Below, piece by piece: positions 25,281 to 33,288 of a stretch of 64,000 nt of DNA. Positions within the stretch are counted from its first letter, which is position 1. Every line of letters begins with the position of its first letter. The DNA comes from Symbiobacterium terraclitae (GTDB lineage Bacteria; Bacillota; Sulfobacillia; Symbiobacteriales; Symbiobacteriaceae). The notes below the pieces were generated by a model, which did not search any database, was not told the DNA's origin, and worked only from the letters and a program-made list of their open reading frames with translations. The stretch spans positions 1-64,000 of the forward strand of contig NZ_JAGGLG010000016.1 of the NCBI RefSeq assembly GCF_017874315.1, given 5' to 3'. The position numbers and the translations under genes were made by a program.

Positions 25281-27500
25281 TTGAACCCGATCCCTTTCAA
25301 CCTGAATGATCTCACCGACGAACAGCAACGCGTGGTGACCCATGCGGATGGGCCCGCGGTGGTCATCGCCTGCCCGGGAAGCGGCAAGACCCGCGCCCTG
25401 ACCCAACGCATGGGTTATCTCGTCCACCGGGGCGTTCCGCCGGCGGCTATCCTGGGCATCACCTTCACCCGTGCGGCAGCCGCGGAGATGAAGGCTCGCC
25501 TAGCCCGGCTGATCCCGCCCGCCATGGCCCGCCAGGTCCGCCTCTTCACCTTCCACGGGCTGGCGTACCAGATCCTGAAGGCCGCCCGGGGGCGCCCGAA
25601 CGTCCTGGACGAGCGCGCACAAAAGGCGATGGCCGGGCAGCTCTTGCGCGAGTTTGAACTGAATGCGGACCAACCGGCAGTCGAATGCCTGCTGACCGAC
25701 TTCGCCTTTCTCGTTGGTGCGCAGATCCCGCTGGAGCAGTTCCGTCCCGGCTCCTGCGACCCCGAGCGGTTTCGCCAAATCTGGGACCGCTACGGCGAAC
25801 TGAAGGCGGAACGTGGCCTCGTGGACTTCGACGACCTCATCGTGCTGGCGCGCGACCTTCTCCGGAACACCCCCGCCCACCGGCGGGCGCTGGTCGCGCG
25901 CATCCGGCACCTGCTCGTCGACGAGTTCCAGGACACCAACGCCCTGCAGTGGGAGTTCCTGCAGCTGCTGATCCCCGCCGGGGACAACCTCATGGTCGTG
26001 GGCGACGACGACCAGGCGATCTACGGCTGGCGCGGCGCCTCCCCCTCCTTCATGCTGGATTTCCCCCGGCGCTTTCCCGGCTGCGCCACGCTACGGCTCA
26101 GCCGGAACTTCCGCTCCACCGCCTCGATCATCGCGCCGGCGGCCAGGCTGATTGCGTTCAACACCCGCCGCTTTGCCAAGGAGTTCGTCGCCGAGCGGGC
26201 CCCGGCGCAGCCGCCCGGCTTCGTCCGGCCCGAGGACGCTGCGGACGAGGCCGACCGGATCACCGCCGCGATCCGGGAGCAGCTGGCGGCCGGGGCGGAC
26301 CCAACGCAACTGGCCGTGCTCTACCGGACGCACCTCCTGGCCTATCCGCTGATGAACCGCCTGGACCGGGCGGGCATCCCCTACCGGGTGATCGGCGGAC
26401 GGCCGAACCCCTTCACCCGCTGGATGGCCCGTGACGCCCTGGCCTACCTGCGCTGGGCCTACGGGGAGGCCAGCCTGGAGGAGATCGCCCGGGTGCTGCG
26501 GCGCCCGGCGCGACCCGGCATCCCGAAGGAGCTCGTGCAGGAGCTGCAGCAGGCCCACGTGGAGCCGGGGGCCGTGCTGGACTGGCTGGCCGACCGGGTC
26601 ACCGCCGTCGGAGCCTACGAACTGCGCCGCCTCCGGAAACAGCTGCAGCGGCTGACGAAGACGCCGGCCGGCCAGGCGATCAGCTTCATCCGGGGTGAGA
26701 TCGGCTACGACGAGTACATCCGGCAGTACTGCGGCTGGTCGGGGAGCGACCCGCAGGAGGCGGGCGAGGTGCTGAGTGCCCTGGAGCAGATCCCGGAGCC
26801 CGGCGAGAGCGCCAGGGTGTACATCGACCTGGCTTCGCAGGAGGAACTACGGGGGGACGCCGGCGACCTGAACACCGGGGACGCCCGTGCTCCGAACACG
26901 CCGGCGGTCACGCTAGCGTCCTTTCACGGCAGCAAGGGGCTGGAGTGGGAGCGGGTCTGGCTGCTCTCGGCGGTGGAGGGCGCGATCCCGCACCGGCTGA
27001 CGCTCGAGGAGGGCAGCCCGATGGCGCTGGAGGAGGAGCGCCGGCTGTTCTACGTGGGCATGACCCGGGCGAAGGACGTGCTGACCATCAGCGCGCCGCG
27101 CAGGCTGCTGGGCGCCGATGCGACGCCGTCCCGCTTCGTGGTGGAGGCAGGCATCTGGACGCCGCCGCCTCCGCCTGCGCAGCGGTCGCCGCTACGCCGG
27201 CTATGGCAAGCGGCGGTGGCCCGACCCGAACTGGCTTCCCCGGCACCGCAGCACGCCCCGCTGCAGCCGGAGTACGCCCCTCCGGCGGCGGACGACGACC
27301 AACTGCCGCCGGTTCTCCCGAGGGAGAGTTACGTCCCCGGTACCGTGTGCTGGCACAAGCGGTTTGGGGAGGGCGTGATCCTTTGGGTGAACGCCGAGGG
27401 GGGCCTGGTGGAGATCGCGTTTCGGGGCATCGCGGAGCCGAAGCTGCTCGCGATCGATGCGTGCATTCAGGCGCAGCTGGTGCGGGTGGCGAAGGGGTGA
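25281..27500 (+). CDS. UvrD/PcrA-like superfamily 1 DNA helicase
   Basis: A 739-residue SF1A helicase. Motif I is ACPGSGKTRALTQR, motif Ia is ITFTRAAAAEMKARL, motif II is LLVDEFQDTN, motif III is GDDDQAIYGWRGA, motif IV is LSRNFRST, motif V is ASFHGSKGLEWE, and motif VI is EEERRLFYVGMTRAK. The C-terminal ~55 residues (GTVCWHKRFGEGVILWV) form the Tudor-like domain of PcrA/UvrD. It should translocate 3'-5' on single-stranded DNA in repair or recombination. It is somewhat shorter than housekeeping PcrA, so a paralogue is possible. The TTG at 25281 is preferred (AGGTGA 8 nt upstream); the GTG at 25269 is the alternative. Confidence 0.87.
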   Translation: MNPIPFNLNDLTDEQQRVVTHADGPAVVIACPGSGKTRALTQRMGYLVHRGVPPAAILGITFTRAAAAEMKARLARLIPPAMARQVRLFTFHGLAYQILKAARGRPNVLDERAQKAMAGQLLREFELNADQPAVECLLTDFAFLVGAQIPLEQFRPGSCDPERFRQIWDRYGELKAERGLVDFDDLIVLARDLLRNTPAHRRALVARIRHLLVDEFQDTNALQWEFLQLLIPAGDNLMVVGDDDQAIYGWRGASPSFMLDFPRRFPGCATLRLSRNFRSTASIIAPAARLIAFNTRRFAKEFVAERAPAQPPGFVRPEDAADEADRITAAIREQLAAGADPTQLAVLYRTHLLAYPLMNRLDRAGIPYRVIGGRPNPFTRWMARDALAYLRWAYGEASLEEIARVLRRPARPGIPKELVQELQQAHVEPGAVLDWLADRVTAVGAYELRRLRKQLQRLTKTPAGQAISFIRGEIGYDEYIRQYCGWSGSDPQEAGEVLSALEQIPEPGESARVYIDLASQEELRGDAGDLNTGDARAPNTPAVTLASFHGSKGLEWERVWLLSAVEGAIPHRLTLEEGSPMALEEERRLFYVGMTRAKDVLTISAPRRLLGADATPSRFVVEAGIWTPPPPPAQRSPLRRLWQAAVARPELASPAPQHAPLQPEYAPPAADDDQLPPVLPRESYVPGTVCWHKRFGEGVILWVNAEGGLVEIAFRGIAEPKLLAIDACIQAQLVRVAKG

Positions 27501-27600
27501 CCCCGACACGTCGCCACCAAGGGCCTTCGGAGCCGAACCGCAGTGCGGAGGGCCGGGGGATCAACCCCGCACCGCCGTCTCTCCCCCCAGCAGATGCAGT

Positions 27601-27629
27601 AGCCCGACGCCGCTCCTCGGCGTCGGGCT
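27601..27629. terminator. Hairpin between UvrD-like gene and SLH remnant
   Basis: A perfect 12-bp stem (AGCCCGACGCCG and complement) with a 5-nt loop, adjacent to the 3' end of the S-layer-homology remnant on the minus strand. It probably served as that gene's terminator. Confidence 0.6.
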
Positions 27630-27636
27630 GCGCTGC

Positions 27637-27732
27637 TTACTGACTCACCTGATCCAACAACCGCTCCAGCATCGTGATCGCCTAGGCACGGGTCGTGCCG
27701 CTGAACGGCTGGAAGCTGCCATCCAAATAGCC
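27637..27732 (-). pseudogene. C-terminal SLH-domain remnant with internal TAG
   Basis: The minus-strand translation reads GYLDGSFQPFSGTTRA, stop (TAG), AITMLERLLDQVSQ, stop. This is the end of an S-layer-homology domain (family pattern GYxDGxFxP..xTRAEAxxxLxRLL) with an amber codon at 27682-27684 where Gln or Glu is expected. An in-frame TGA lies just upstream. No larger surface protein is attached, so this is a decayed gene fragment. Confidence 0.7.
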
Positions 27733-27852
27733 TGGTCAAGCGCCCCGTCTGGCAGTCACCCACCGGGAGTCCACCCACGCAGGACTCTCCGGCGTCGGCG
27801 CGGTAATCACTCCAGGAGCGCCCGCTCCAACACGCCAGATGGAGGCATGCCC

Positions 27853-28149
27853 ATGAACCAATGGCTCTACCTGCTGAGACCGGTGCGTCCCGAGCTGGCC
27901 ACCAACCCCACCCCCGAGGAGGCGGCGGCGGTCGAACGCCACTTCCGGCGCCTGCAGAGCATGCTGGCCGAAGGCCGGCTGATCCTGGCCGGCCGTACCC
28001 TGGAAGACTTCCCCTTCGGCATCGTGGTCTTCGGGGCCGAGACGGAGGACGAGGCCCGAGCCATCATGGAGGGAGACCCCGCCGTGCAGGAGGGCGTCAT
28101 GACGGCCACCCTGCACCCCTACCGGGTCGCCCTGATGCGCGGGACCTAA
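27853..28149 (+). CDS. YciI-like (YCII-related) protein
   Basis: A 98-residue protein of the YCII family: MNQWLYLLRPVRPEL at the start, EEAAAVERHFRRLQSMLAEGRLILAGRTL in the middle and FGIVVFGAETEDEARAIMEGDPAV..G toward the end, with the conserved His in VERHF and the usual Asp before P. These ferredoxin-like-fold proteins are thought to be small enzymes or binding proteins; the substrate is unknown. The ATG at 27853 has GGAGG 7 nt upstream. It stands alone between a pseudogene region and a hairpin. Confidence 0.82.
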   Translation: MNQWLYLLRPVRPELATNPTPEEAAAVERHFRRLQSMLAEGRLILAGRTLEDFPFGIVVFGAETEDEARAIMEGDPAVQEGVMTATLHPYRVALMRGT

Positions 28150-28228
28150 CCGATGGCGATTCCGTTCGTGGTCGGTGTCGAACCAGATCTTGCCGTATGG
28201 TGGTTTGCCAACCCGTGCAAACTAGTAC

Positions 28229-28252
28229 GGGCGCCCATCTGCGTGGGCGCCC
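28229..28252. terminator. Hairpin downstream of yciI-like gene
   Basis: A nine-bp stem GGGCGCCCA / TGGGCGCCC with a 6-nt loop, 80 nt after the stop codon. There is no T-run; it may end transcription from either side. Confidence 0.45.
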
Positions 28253-28317
28253 GGGAGCCTGCAGACGCCGCCCCGTGATGGAGACGACGGCTGCCGTTTC
28301 TTCTGCGACTGCGGCCG

Positions 28318-28398
28318 CTAGATCTTAGCGGTGAGTGCTAGGCGGATCAGGAAGAGGATGACCCACAAGACGACTGCGGCATCAAGTTCGATGTACAT
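28318..28398 (-). CDS. 26-residue single-span membrane peptide
   Basis: A very short frame encoding MYIELDAAVV, then a strongly hydrophobic run (LWVILFLIRLALTA), ending in KI. It has the layout of one membrane helix with short polar ends. GGTGAAG directly precedes the ATG and AAGGGGGTG lies further upstream. It resembles the tiny holin-like or stress-related membrane peptides of Firmicutes in size and layout only; I do not recognise a family. It stands alone, with hairpins on both sides (28229-28252 and 28464-28502). Confidence 0.5.
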   Translation of the reverse strand: MYIELDAAVVLWVILFLIRLALTAKI

Positions 28399-28463
28399 CT
28401 TCACCGTGTAGCACCCCCTTTCGAGGGCACCGGCCGATCAGGCTCCTCTTCCAGTATATCCCA

Positions 28464-28502
28464 CCGCGGGTCGGATTCCAATACCTGGAATCCGACCCGC
28501 GG
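28464..28502. terminator. Long hairpin at end of ABC exporter operon
   Basis: A perfect 17-bp stem starting CCGCGGGTCGGATTCCA with a 5-nt loop, 5 nt past the last gene of the minus-strand ABC operon. No T-run follows on either side, but stem length and position make a terminator likely. Confidence 0.7.
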
Positions 28503-28507
28503 TTCCC

Positions 28508-29245
28508 TTATGTCCCCGGCCCCGTCTGCGCCAGCCGCACAAACACCTGCTCCAGCCCGCCGCCGCCGGCGTAGTTCTCCCGCAGCTCCCGCGGCGTCCC
28601 CACCGCCACCAGCCGCCCGGCGCTCATCATCGCCAGCCGGTCACAGTGGGCCGCCTCGTCCATGTAGTGCGTGGTCACCAGCACCGTGGTGCCCCCGTCC
28701 GCCAGGCCGTAGATCAGGTCCCAGAACTTGCGGCGCGACATCGGGTCCACCCCCGAGGTGGCCTCGTCCAGCAGGAGCAGCGACGGCCGGTGGAGGATGG
28801 CGCAGGCGAACGCCAGCCGCTGCCGCAGGCCGCCGCCCAGGTCGCCGGCGACGGTCCGGCGGTGGTCCAGGAGGCCGGCCCATGCGAGCAGCTCCTCCTG
28901 CCGCGCGGCCAGGGCGTCGCCCGTGAGGCCGTAGACCCGGCCGAAGAAGGCCAGGTTCTCCGCCACCGTCAGGTCCCGGTAGAGGCTGAAGCGCTGCGAC
29001 ATGTAGCCCACCTGCTGCCGGATCGCCTCCGCGCCGGTGCGCAGGTCGTGGCCCAGCACCCGGCCGGTCCCGGCGGTGGGCGTGAGCGATCCGAGCAGCA
29101 TGCGGATCAGGGTCGTCTTGCCGGCGCCGTTGGGGCCCAGCAGGCCCATCACCGTCCCCGATGGCACGGTGAGCGAGACCGAGTCCACCGCCGTGAAGCG
29201 ACCGAAGCGCCGGGTGAGACCCTGCGTCTCGATGGCGTAGGTCAT
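28508..29245 (-). CDS. ABC-2 type exporter ATPase (second of two)
   Basis: A 245-residue ABC ATPase. Walker A is GPNGAGKTT, the Q-loop lies in YMSQRFSLYRDLTVAENL, the signature is GDLGGGLRQR (Leu where Ser is usual), Walker B is LLLLDEATSGVD, and the H-loop is VTTHYMDEA. The family exports drugs, lipids or other hydrophobic molecules together with ABC-2 permeases. The ATG at 29245 overlaps the stop codon of the preceding ATPase gene (ATGA), with GGAGGTG upstream. Two ATPases in tandem with one permease suggest a heterodimeric motor. Confidence 0.88.
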   Translation of the reverse strand: MTYAIETQGLTRRFGRFTAVDSVSLTVPSGTVMGLLGPNGAGKTTLIRMLLGSLTPTAGTGRVLGHDLRTGAEAIRQQVGYMSQRFSLYRDLTVAENLAFFGRVYGLTGDALAARQEELLAWAGLLDHRRTVAGDLGGGLRQRLAFACAILHRPSLLLLDEATSGVDPMSRRKFWDLIYGLADGGTTVLVTTHYMDEAAHCDRLAMMSAGRLVAVGTPRELRENYAGGGGLEQVFVRLAQTGPGT

Positions 29246-30330
29246 CGGGCTGGCACCTCCTCCCCTGCGCCCGTCAGCCAGAGGAAGACGTCCTCCAGGT
29301 CGGCGGGCACCTCCCTGAGTTCGTAGCCCGCAGGCGCCTCCAGCGGGGCGTCGGGGTCCAGCGCCACCCGGACCCCCTCGCCCAGGGGGACCGCCCAGCG
29401 GCAGCCTGGGAGCCCCTCTGCGGCCGCGGTCAACGCCGCACGGCTCGGGCGCTGCACGCCCGCAGGTGCCAGTTCGACGTAGCTCGGATGCTGTACCCCT
29501 GCAGGCTCCAGCACCGCGGGGCACGAGTCCTGTGCCTTCGCAGACGCCAGCTCCGCCTGGCTCGAGCACTCTGCCTCGGAAAACATCAGCTCGGTCTCGC
29601 CCCGGCGCTGCGCCCCCACAGTCGGCAGCTCCGTCAGGCTCGGCCGGGCCCCCCTTGCAGGCGTCAGCTCTGCCATCTTGTACGGCAGCCGCTGCTTCAG
29701 CTCAACAGCAGTCCCCGCGGCCAGGGCCCGCCCCTCGTGCAGCAGCAGCACCCGGTCGCAGTGCTCGGCCTCGTCCATGTACGGCGTGGTGACGAGCACG
29801 GCGCAGCCCTGCCGGGCCTGATCCCTGAGCAGCCGCCAGAACTCGACCCGGGCCACGGGGTCCACGGCCGTGGTCGGCTCGTCGAGGATGAGCACGGGCG
29901 GGCGGTGGATCACCGCGCAGACGAACGCCAGCTTCTGCCGCATGCCGCCCGAGAGGTCGCCGGCCCGCCGCCCGGTGAAGGGCAGGAGCCCCACCCAGTC
30001 CAGCAGCCGCCGGGCCTCGGAATCGACCGCGGGGCGCCTCATCCCGTAGAGCCGGGCGAAGAAGCGCAGGTTCTCCAGCACGGTCAGCTCGGGGTAGAGG
30101 CTGAACCGGCCGGTGAGGTACCCGACCCGGCCCCGGGATTCGGGCTCCACCTTCCCCGACGTGGGGGCGATGACCCCCGCCGCCAGCCGGGCCAGGGTGG
30201 TCTTGCCGGCGCCGTCCGGCCCCACCAGCCCCACCAGCTCGCCGGGGGCGACGGCGAGGCTGATCCCCTCCACGCCGCGCCGGCCGCCGAACCGCCGGGT
30301 GACGTCACGCATCCGGATGGCGAACTCCAC
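29242..30330 (-). CDS. ABC-2 type exporter ATPase with repeat-expanded C-terminus
   Basis: A 362-residue ATPase. Residues 1-220 form a normal ABC domain: Walker A GPDGAGKTT, signature GDLSGGMRQK, Walker B VLILDEPTTAVD and H-loop VTTPYMDEAEH (Pro in place of the usual His). After residue ~215 comes a stretch of 13-residue imperfect repeats (EPAGVQHPSYVEL, APAGVQRPSRAAL and weaker copies), then a ~60-residue C-terminal domain ending LEDVFLWLTGAGEEVPAR. The GTG at 30330 follows AGGAGGTGGAGCCG; the earlier GTG overlaps that site. Loss of the switch His could make this site catalytically weak in a heterodimer with the other ATPase; that is inference. Confidence 0.85.
   Translation of the reverse strand: MEFAIRMRDVTRRFGGRRGVEGISLAVAPGELVGLVGPDGAGKTTLARLAAGVIAPTSGKVEPESRGRVGYLTGRFSLYPELTVLENLRFFARLYGMRRPAVDSEARRLLDWVGLLPFTGRRAGDLSGGMRQKLAFVCAVIHRPPVLILDEPTTAVDPVARVEFWRLLRDQARQGCAVLVTTPYMDEAEHCDRVLLLHEGRALAAGTAVELKQRLPYKMAELTPARGARPSLTELPTVGAQRRGETELMFSEAECSSQAELASAKAQDSCPAVLEPAGVQHPSYVELAPAGVQRPSRAALTAAAEGLPGCRWAVPLGEGVRVALDPDAPLEAPAGYELREVPADLEDVFLWLTGAGEEVPAR
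29452..29685 (-). repeat. Six 39-nt tandem repeats inside ABC ATPase gene
   Basis: Plus-strand unit starts are 29452, 29491, 29530, 29569, 29608 and 29647, each exactly 39 nt. Most begin CTGYRCC or similar and carry a central CAGCTC or CAG-like block. The units are diverged but the period is exact, so each encodes 13 residues in frame. Confidence 0.75.
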
Positions 30331-30342
30331 CGGCTCCACCTC

Positions 30343-31602
30343 CTACGCGAGCCGCTTCTGGAACCGGACCGTCGCCAGGGCAACCACGACCACGGCGTAT
30401 CCCGCCAGCACCACCGCCTGCGGCCAGAGCAGGTCGAGCCCCTGCCCCTTGATGAACATGCCCTGGGCGATGGGGACGAAGTGCGTGAAGGGCATCAGGT
30501 AGGCGATGAACTGGATGACCTTCGGCATCGAGTCCAGCGGGAAGATCAGGCCCGAGAGCAGGATCTGCGGCATCAGGGTGAACATCGAGAGCTGCATGGC
30601 CTGCTGCTGGTTCTGCGACACGGTGGAGATGAGCAGGCCCAGGCTCAGCGTGGTGAGCACGAGCAGGAGGCAGAGCAGGATAAAGAGCCAGAGGTTGCCG
30701 GCGAAGCTCAGGTCGAACAGGTAGAGCCCCGCCGCGAAGACCAGGGCGAAGTCCACGGCGCCCACGACCAGGTAGGGGAGCAGCTTGCCGAGCATCAGCT
30801 CCAGGGGCCGGATGGGGGTCACCACCAGCTGCTCCATCGTGCCGTACTCCCGCTCCCGCACCACGCCGAGGGCGGTCATCAGCGTGGTCATGAACATCAC
30901 CACGAGGCCGAGCAGGCCGGGGATCATCACCGTGGCGGTCTTGAGGTCCGGGTTGTAGAGCGTGGTGACGACGGGGGTGAGCTGCAGCGGCGATGGTGCG
31001 GCGATCTCCAGCTGGTCCAGGTCGATGCCGGGCCCAGCGGCCAGCATCTGCTCCACCTGCGGCCGCAGCAAGGGCGGCACCCGGTCCAGCAGTTCGGCCT
31101 TGCGGGCCTCGGTCAGCTCCTGGATCTGCGCCTCGACCTCTGCCCGGGTGCGGGTGATGAGCTCATCCCGCAGCTCTTCCTGCGCCGGCTCCAGGGCGGA
31201 GGGCAGCAGCCGGGCAGCCGTCTGGGCGGCGAAGAGGCTCGCACCGTCGAGCAGGACCTGCAGTTGCGCCTCCTCCTCGTCTCCGTAGCCGGGCGGGATC
31301 AGGATGCCCATGGCGGCCTCGCCCCGGAAGATGGCCTCCCGGATGCCGGCCTCAGACGGCTCGGCCAGGTCGACCAGGACGAACCGGTCGTACTCCCGGA
31401 TGGCCGCCGCGATGGTGGCGCCGGTCGCGGTGCCGCTCTCGTCCACGAGGGCGACCGCCACCTCCTGCACGTCGAAGCTGAAGGCGTAGCCGAAGAGGAC
31501 GAGCCAGAGGATCGGGAGCACGACCATCATCGCCAGGGTCCGCCTGTCGCGCCGGATCTGGATGAACTCCTTCTGCGCCAGGGCCAGGATGCGCTGAAGC
31601 AT
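30343..31602 (-). CDS. ABC-2 type exporter permease
   Basis: A 419-residue ABC-2 membrane protein of the YhhJ/YbhS type. One N-terminal transmembrane helix (LAMMVVLPILWLVLFGYAF) is followed by a ~170-residue extracytoplasmic domain with a helical, Glu-rich part, then five C-terminal helices from about residue 225. The cytoplasmic coupling segment EYGTMEQLVVTPIRPLELMLGK between them is a hallmark of the family. It should be the membrane part of the exporter driven by the two downstream ATPases. ATG start, GGAGGCG upstream, 18 nt after the TetR gene. Confidence 0.88.
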   Translation of the reverse strand: MLQRILALAQKEFIQIRRDRRTLAMMVVLPILWLVLFGYAFSFDVQEVAVALVDESGTATGATIAAAIREYDRFVLVDLAEPSEAGIREAIFRGEAAMGILIPPGYGDEEEAQLQVLLDGASLFAAQTAARLLPSALEPAQEELRDELITRTRAEVEAQIQELTEARKAELLDRVPPLLRPQVEQMLAAGPGIDLDQLEIAAPSPLQLTPVVTTLYNPDLKTATVMIPGLLGLVVMFMTTLMTALGVVREREYGTMEQLVVTPIRPLELMLGKLLPYLVVGAVDFALVFAAGLYLFDLSFAGNLWLFILLCLLLVLTTLSLGLLISTVSQNQQQAMQLSMFTLMPQILLSGLIFPLDSMPKVIQFIAYLMPFTHFVPIAQGMFIKGQGLDLLWPQAVVLAGYAVVVVALATVRFQKRLA

Positions 31603-31620
31603 GCGCGGTCGCCTCCTCCA

Positions 31621-32232
31621 CTAGCGGTTGGGCATGAGGCCAGGGAGCGTGATCTCCAGAAGCGCATCGACCACCGCGTCGTTCTCGATGCCCTGCATGA
31701 AGGGGATCTGGAGCAGGTCCCGCAGCACGACGGCCGACATGATGGGGCCCTGGAGCAGCATGAACGCGAGCCGGGGATCGACGGGCCGGATCTGCCCCGC
31801 CGCGATGGCGTGCATGATGAAGGGCGTCAGCATCTCCAGGATGGCGGCGGTCTGGTCGATCCAGGCCTGGCGGATCTCCGGGCGCCGCGGCCCCTCGGCC
31901 AGGACGATCTTCAGCACCATCTGCGACTTCCCGTCGGTGAAGAAGTCCATGGCCCGCCGGAGGAGCTCCCGCAGGCTCTCCAGGCCCCGGTCCGCCCGCG
32001 TCAGGTCGGCGACCGTGGGGACGAACGTGCCGACGTGCTCACGCACGGCCGCCCGGAACAGCTCCTCCTTGTTCGGGAAGTAGTAGTAGAGCGCTGCGGC
32101 CGTGACCCCGGCGGCCCGGGCGATCTCGGCGTTGGTGGCGGCTTCGAACCCCTTCGCGGCGAAGAGGCGCAGGGCGGCGTCGAGGATTTCAGCGCGGCGG
32201 TCCGGCGGGGGGTTCTTCGGACGGGGCGCCAT
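31621..32232 (-). CDS. TetR-family repressor of ABC exporter operon
   Basis: A 203-residue TetR regulator. The helix-turn-helix lies at residues ~12-58 (AEILDAALRLFAAKGFEAATNAEIARAAGVTAAALYYYFPNKEEL), followed by a helical ligand-binding domain. It is the first gene of the exporter operon, so it should repress its own transcription and that of permease and ATPases until a ligand binds. The ATG at 32232 has AAGGAGG 8 nt upstream. An imperfect palindrome and a good promoter lie directly upstream. Confidence 0.9.
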   Translation of the reverse strand: MAPRPKNPPPDRRAEILDAALRLFAAKGFEAATNAEIARAAGVTAAALYYYFPNKEELFRAAVREHVGTFVPTVADLTRADRGLESLRELLRRAMDFFTDGKSQMVLKIVLAEGPRRPEIRQAWIDQTAAILEMLTPFIMHAIAAGQIRPVDPRLAFMLLQGPIMSAVVLRDLLQIPFMQGIENDAVVDALLEITLPGLMPNR

Positions 32233-32247
32233 CGGTCTCGCCTCCTT

Positions 32248-32298
32248 ACTTACTGATCGGTTAGTTAATATGTACACCCTGCCGGGTCTGGTTGTCAA
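32248..32298 (-). promoter_or_regulatory. Promoter and TetR-type operator of exporter operon
   Basis: On the minus strand the -35 is TTGACA (32293-32298) and the -10 is TACATA (32269-32274), with an 18-nt spacer. An imperfect palindrome (TTACTGATC, GGTTAGTTAA on the plus strand, ~32248-32268) covers the expected transcription start, the usual place for TetR-family repression. Confidence 0.7.
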
Positions 32299-32452
32299 GG
32301 GCGTGCAGAGGGAAGTTCCCCGGCAGGCCTGCCGACCTCGACCCGGCCGGTGGCACCCGATGGCGCTCACCCCGGCCGTCCGGTCTGCCATGACGACTTC
32401 GCGCTAGACCATTGGGGCACCCGAAAATGGGTCATTTCGCCAAGAGGATCTC

Positions 32453-32473
32453 TTGTGTTCGAAACGAACACAA
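32453..32473. promoter_or_regulatory. Operator palindrome of DeoR-family regulator
   Basis: Perfect 9-bp arms TTGTGTTCG and CGAACACAA separated by AAA. DeoR/GlpR-family operators typically contain TTCG...CGAA cores, and this site lies 45 nt upstream of a DeoR-type gene, so autoregulation is likely. Confidence 0.7.
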
Positions 32474-32517
32474 TGTGTGCGCATCAACCACATATCACAC
32501 CCACACTCCACAGAGAG

Positions 32518-33288
32518 GTGACCGTTCTGAACACCCGCGAGCGGCGCAAGAAGATCCTGGACTGGCTCCGGCAGCGCGGACAGGTCCAGGTGCGCGCGAT
32601 GGCCCAGCAGTTCAGCGTCTCTGAGATGACCATCCGCCGCGACCTGGAGCACCTGGCCAGGGAGGGCCACCTGGTGCGCACGTACGGCGGGGCGGCGCTG
32701 GCCGGCGGCCTGATCCCCGAACTCCCCTACGCGGCCAAGGCCGCGGAGCACACGGAGGAGAAGCGGCGCATCGCCCGCTGCGCGGCCTCGCTGGTCCAGG
32801 AGGGCGACGTGATCCTGCTGGACGCCGGCTCCACCACCGCGGAGATCGCCCGCTGCCTGAAGGGGCGCTCGGGCATCACGGTGGTCACCTGCGACCTGAA
32901 GATCGCCATGGAGCTCTGCGACGAGCAGGGGATCCGCGTGCTGGTCACGGGCGGGACGGCCATGCCCCAGGTCTACAACCTCCTGGGTCCCATCGCCGAG
33001 CAGACCCTGCGGGCCCTCACCGTCAACCTGGCCTTCGTGGGCACCTCGGCGGCCGACGTGGAGTACGGCCTCACCACGCCCACCCTGGAGAAGGTGCCGC
33101 TGAAGCAGGCCATCATCCGGGCCGGGCAGCGCAGCGTGCTGGTGGCCGACGCCTCCAAGTTCTCCCGCCGCTCCACGTTCCAGATCTGCGAGCTCTCGGC
33201 GTTCTCCATGATCATCTCGGACCGCTCCCTGCCCCAGCACGTCGCGGATGCCATACGGAAAGGAGGAGTTCCGCTTGAACTCGTCTGA
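32518..33288 (+). CDS. DeoR-family transcriptional regulator of sugar-acid operon
   Basis: A 256-residue DeoR/GlpR-type repressor. The N-terminal winged helix is NTRERRKKILDWLRQRGQVQVRAMAQQFSVSEMTIRRDLEHL. The C-terminal sugar-phosphate-sensing domain includes DAGSTTAEIA and FVGTSAADVEYGLTTP. Start choice is uncertain: the GTG at 32518 is given, but a CTG at 32527, preceded by AGGTGA, would begin right at the conserved NTRERR. It overlaps the kinase gene by 14 nt, so it should control that operon. Confidence 0.88.
   Translation: MTVLNTRERRKKILDWLRQRGQVQVRAMAQQFSVSEMTIRRDLEHLAREGHLVRTYGGAALAGGLIPELPYAAKAAEHTEEKRRIARCAASLVQEGDVILLDAGSTTAEIARCLKGRSGITVVTCDLKIAMELCDEQGIRVLVTGGTAMPQVYNLLGPIAEQTLRALTVNLAFVGTSAADVEYGLTTPTLEKVPLKQAIIRAGQRSVLVADASKFSRRSTFQICELSAFSMIISDRSLPQHVADAIRKGGVPLELV

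Noticed and set aside
29488-32256. 922-residue plus-strand frame over the ABC exporter operon
   Set aside because: Antisense shadow; His/Gln/Asp-rich composition is typical of reading high-GC codons backwards, and four well-supported genes lie on the other strand.
32453-32473. DeoR-gene palindrome as a LexA box
   Set aside because: The core is TTCG-AAA-CGAA, not GAAC-N4-GTTC, and it precedes a DeoR-type gene.
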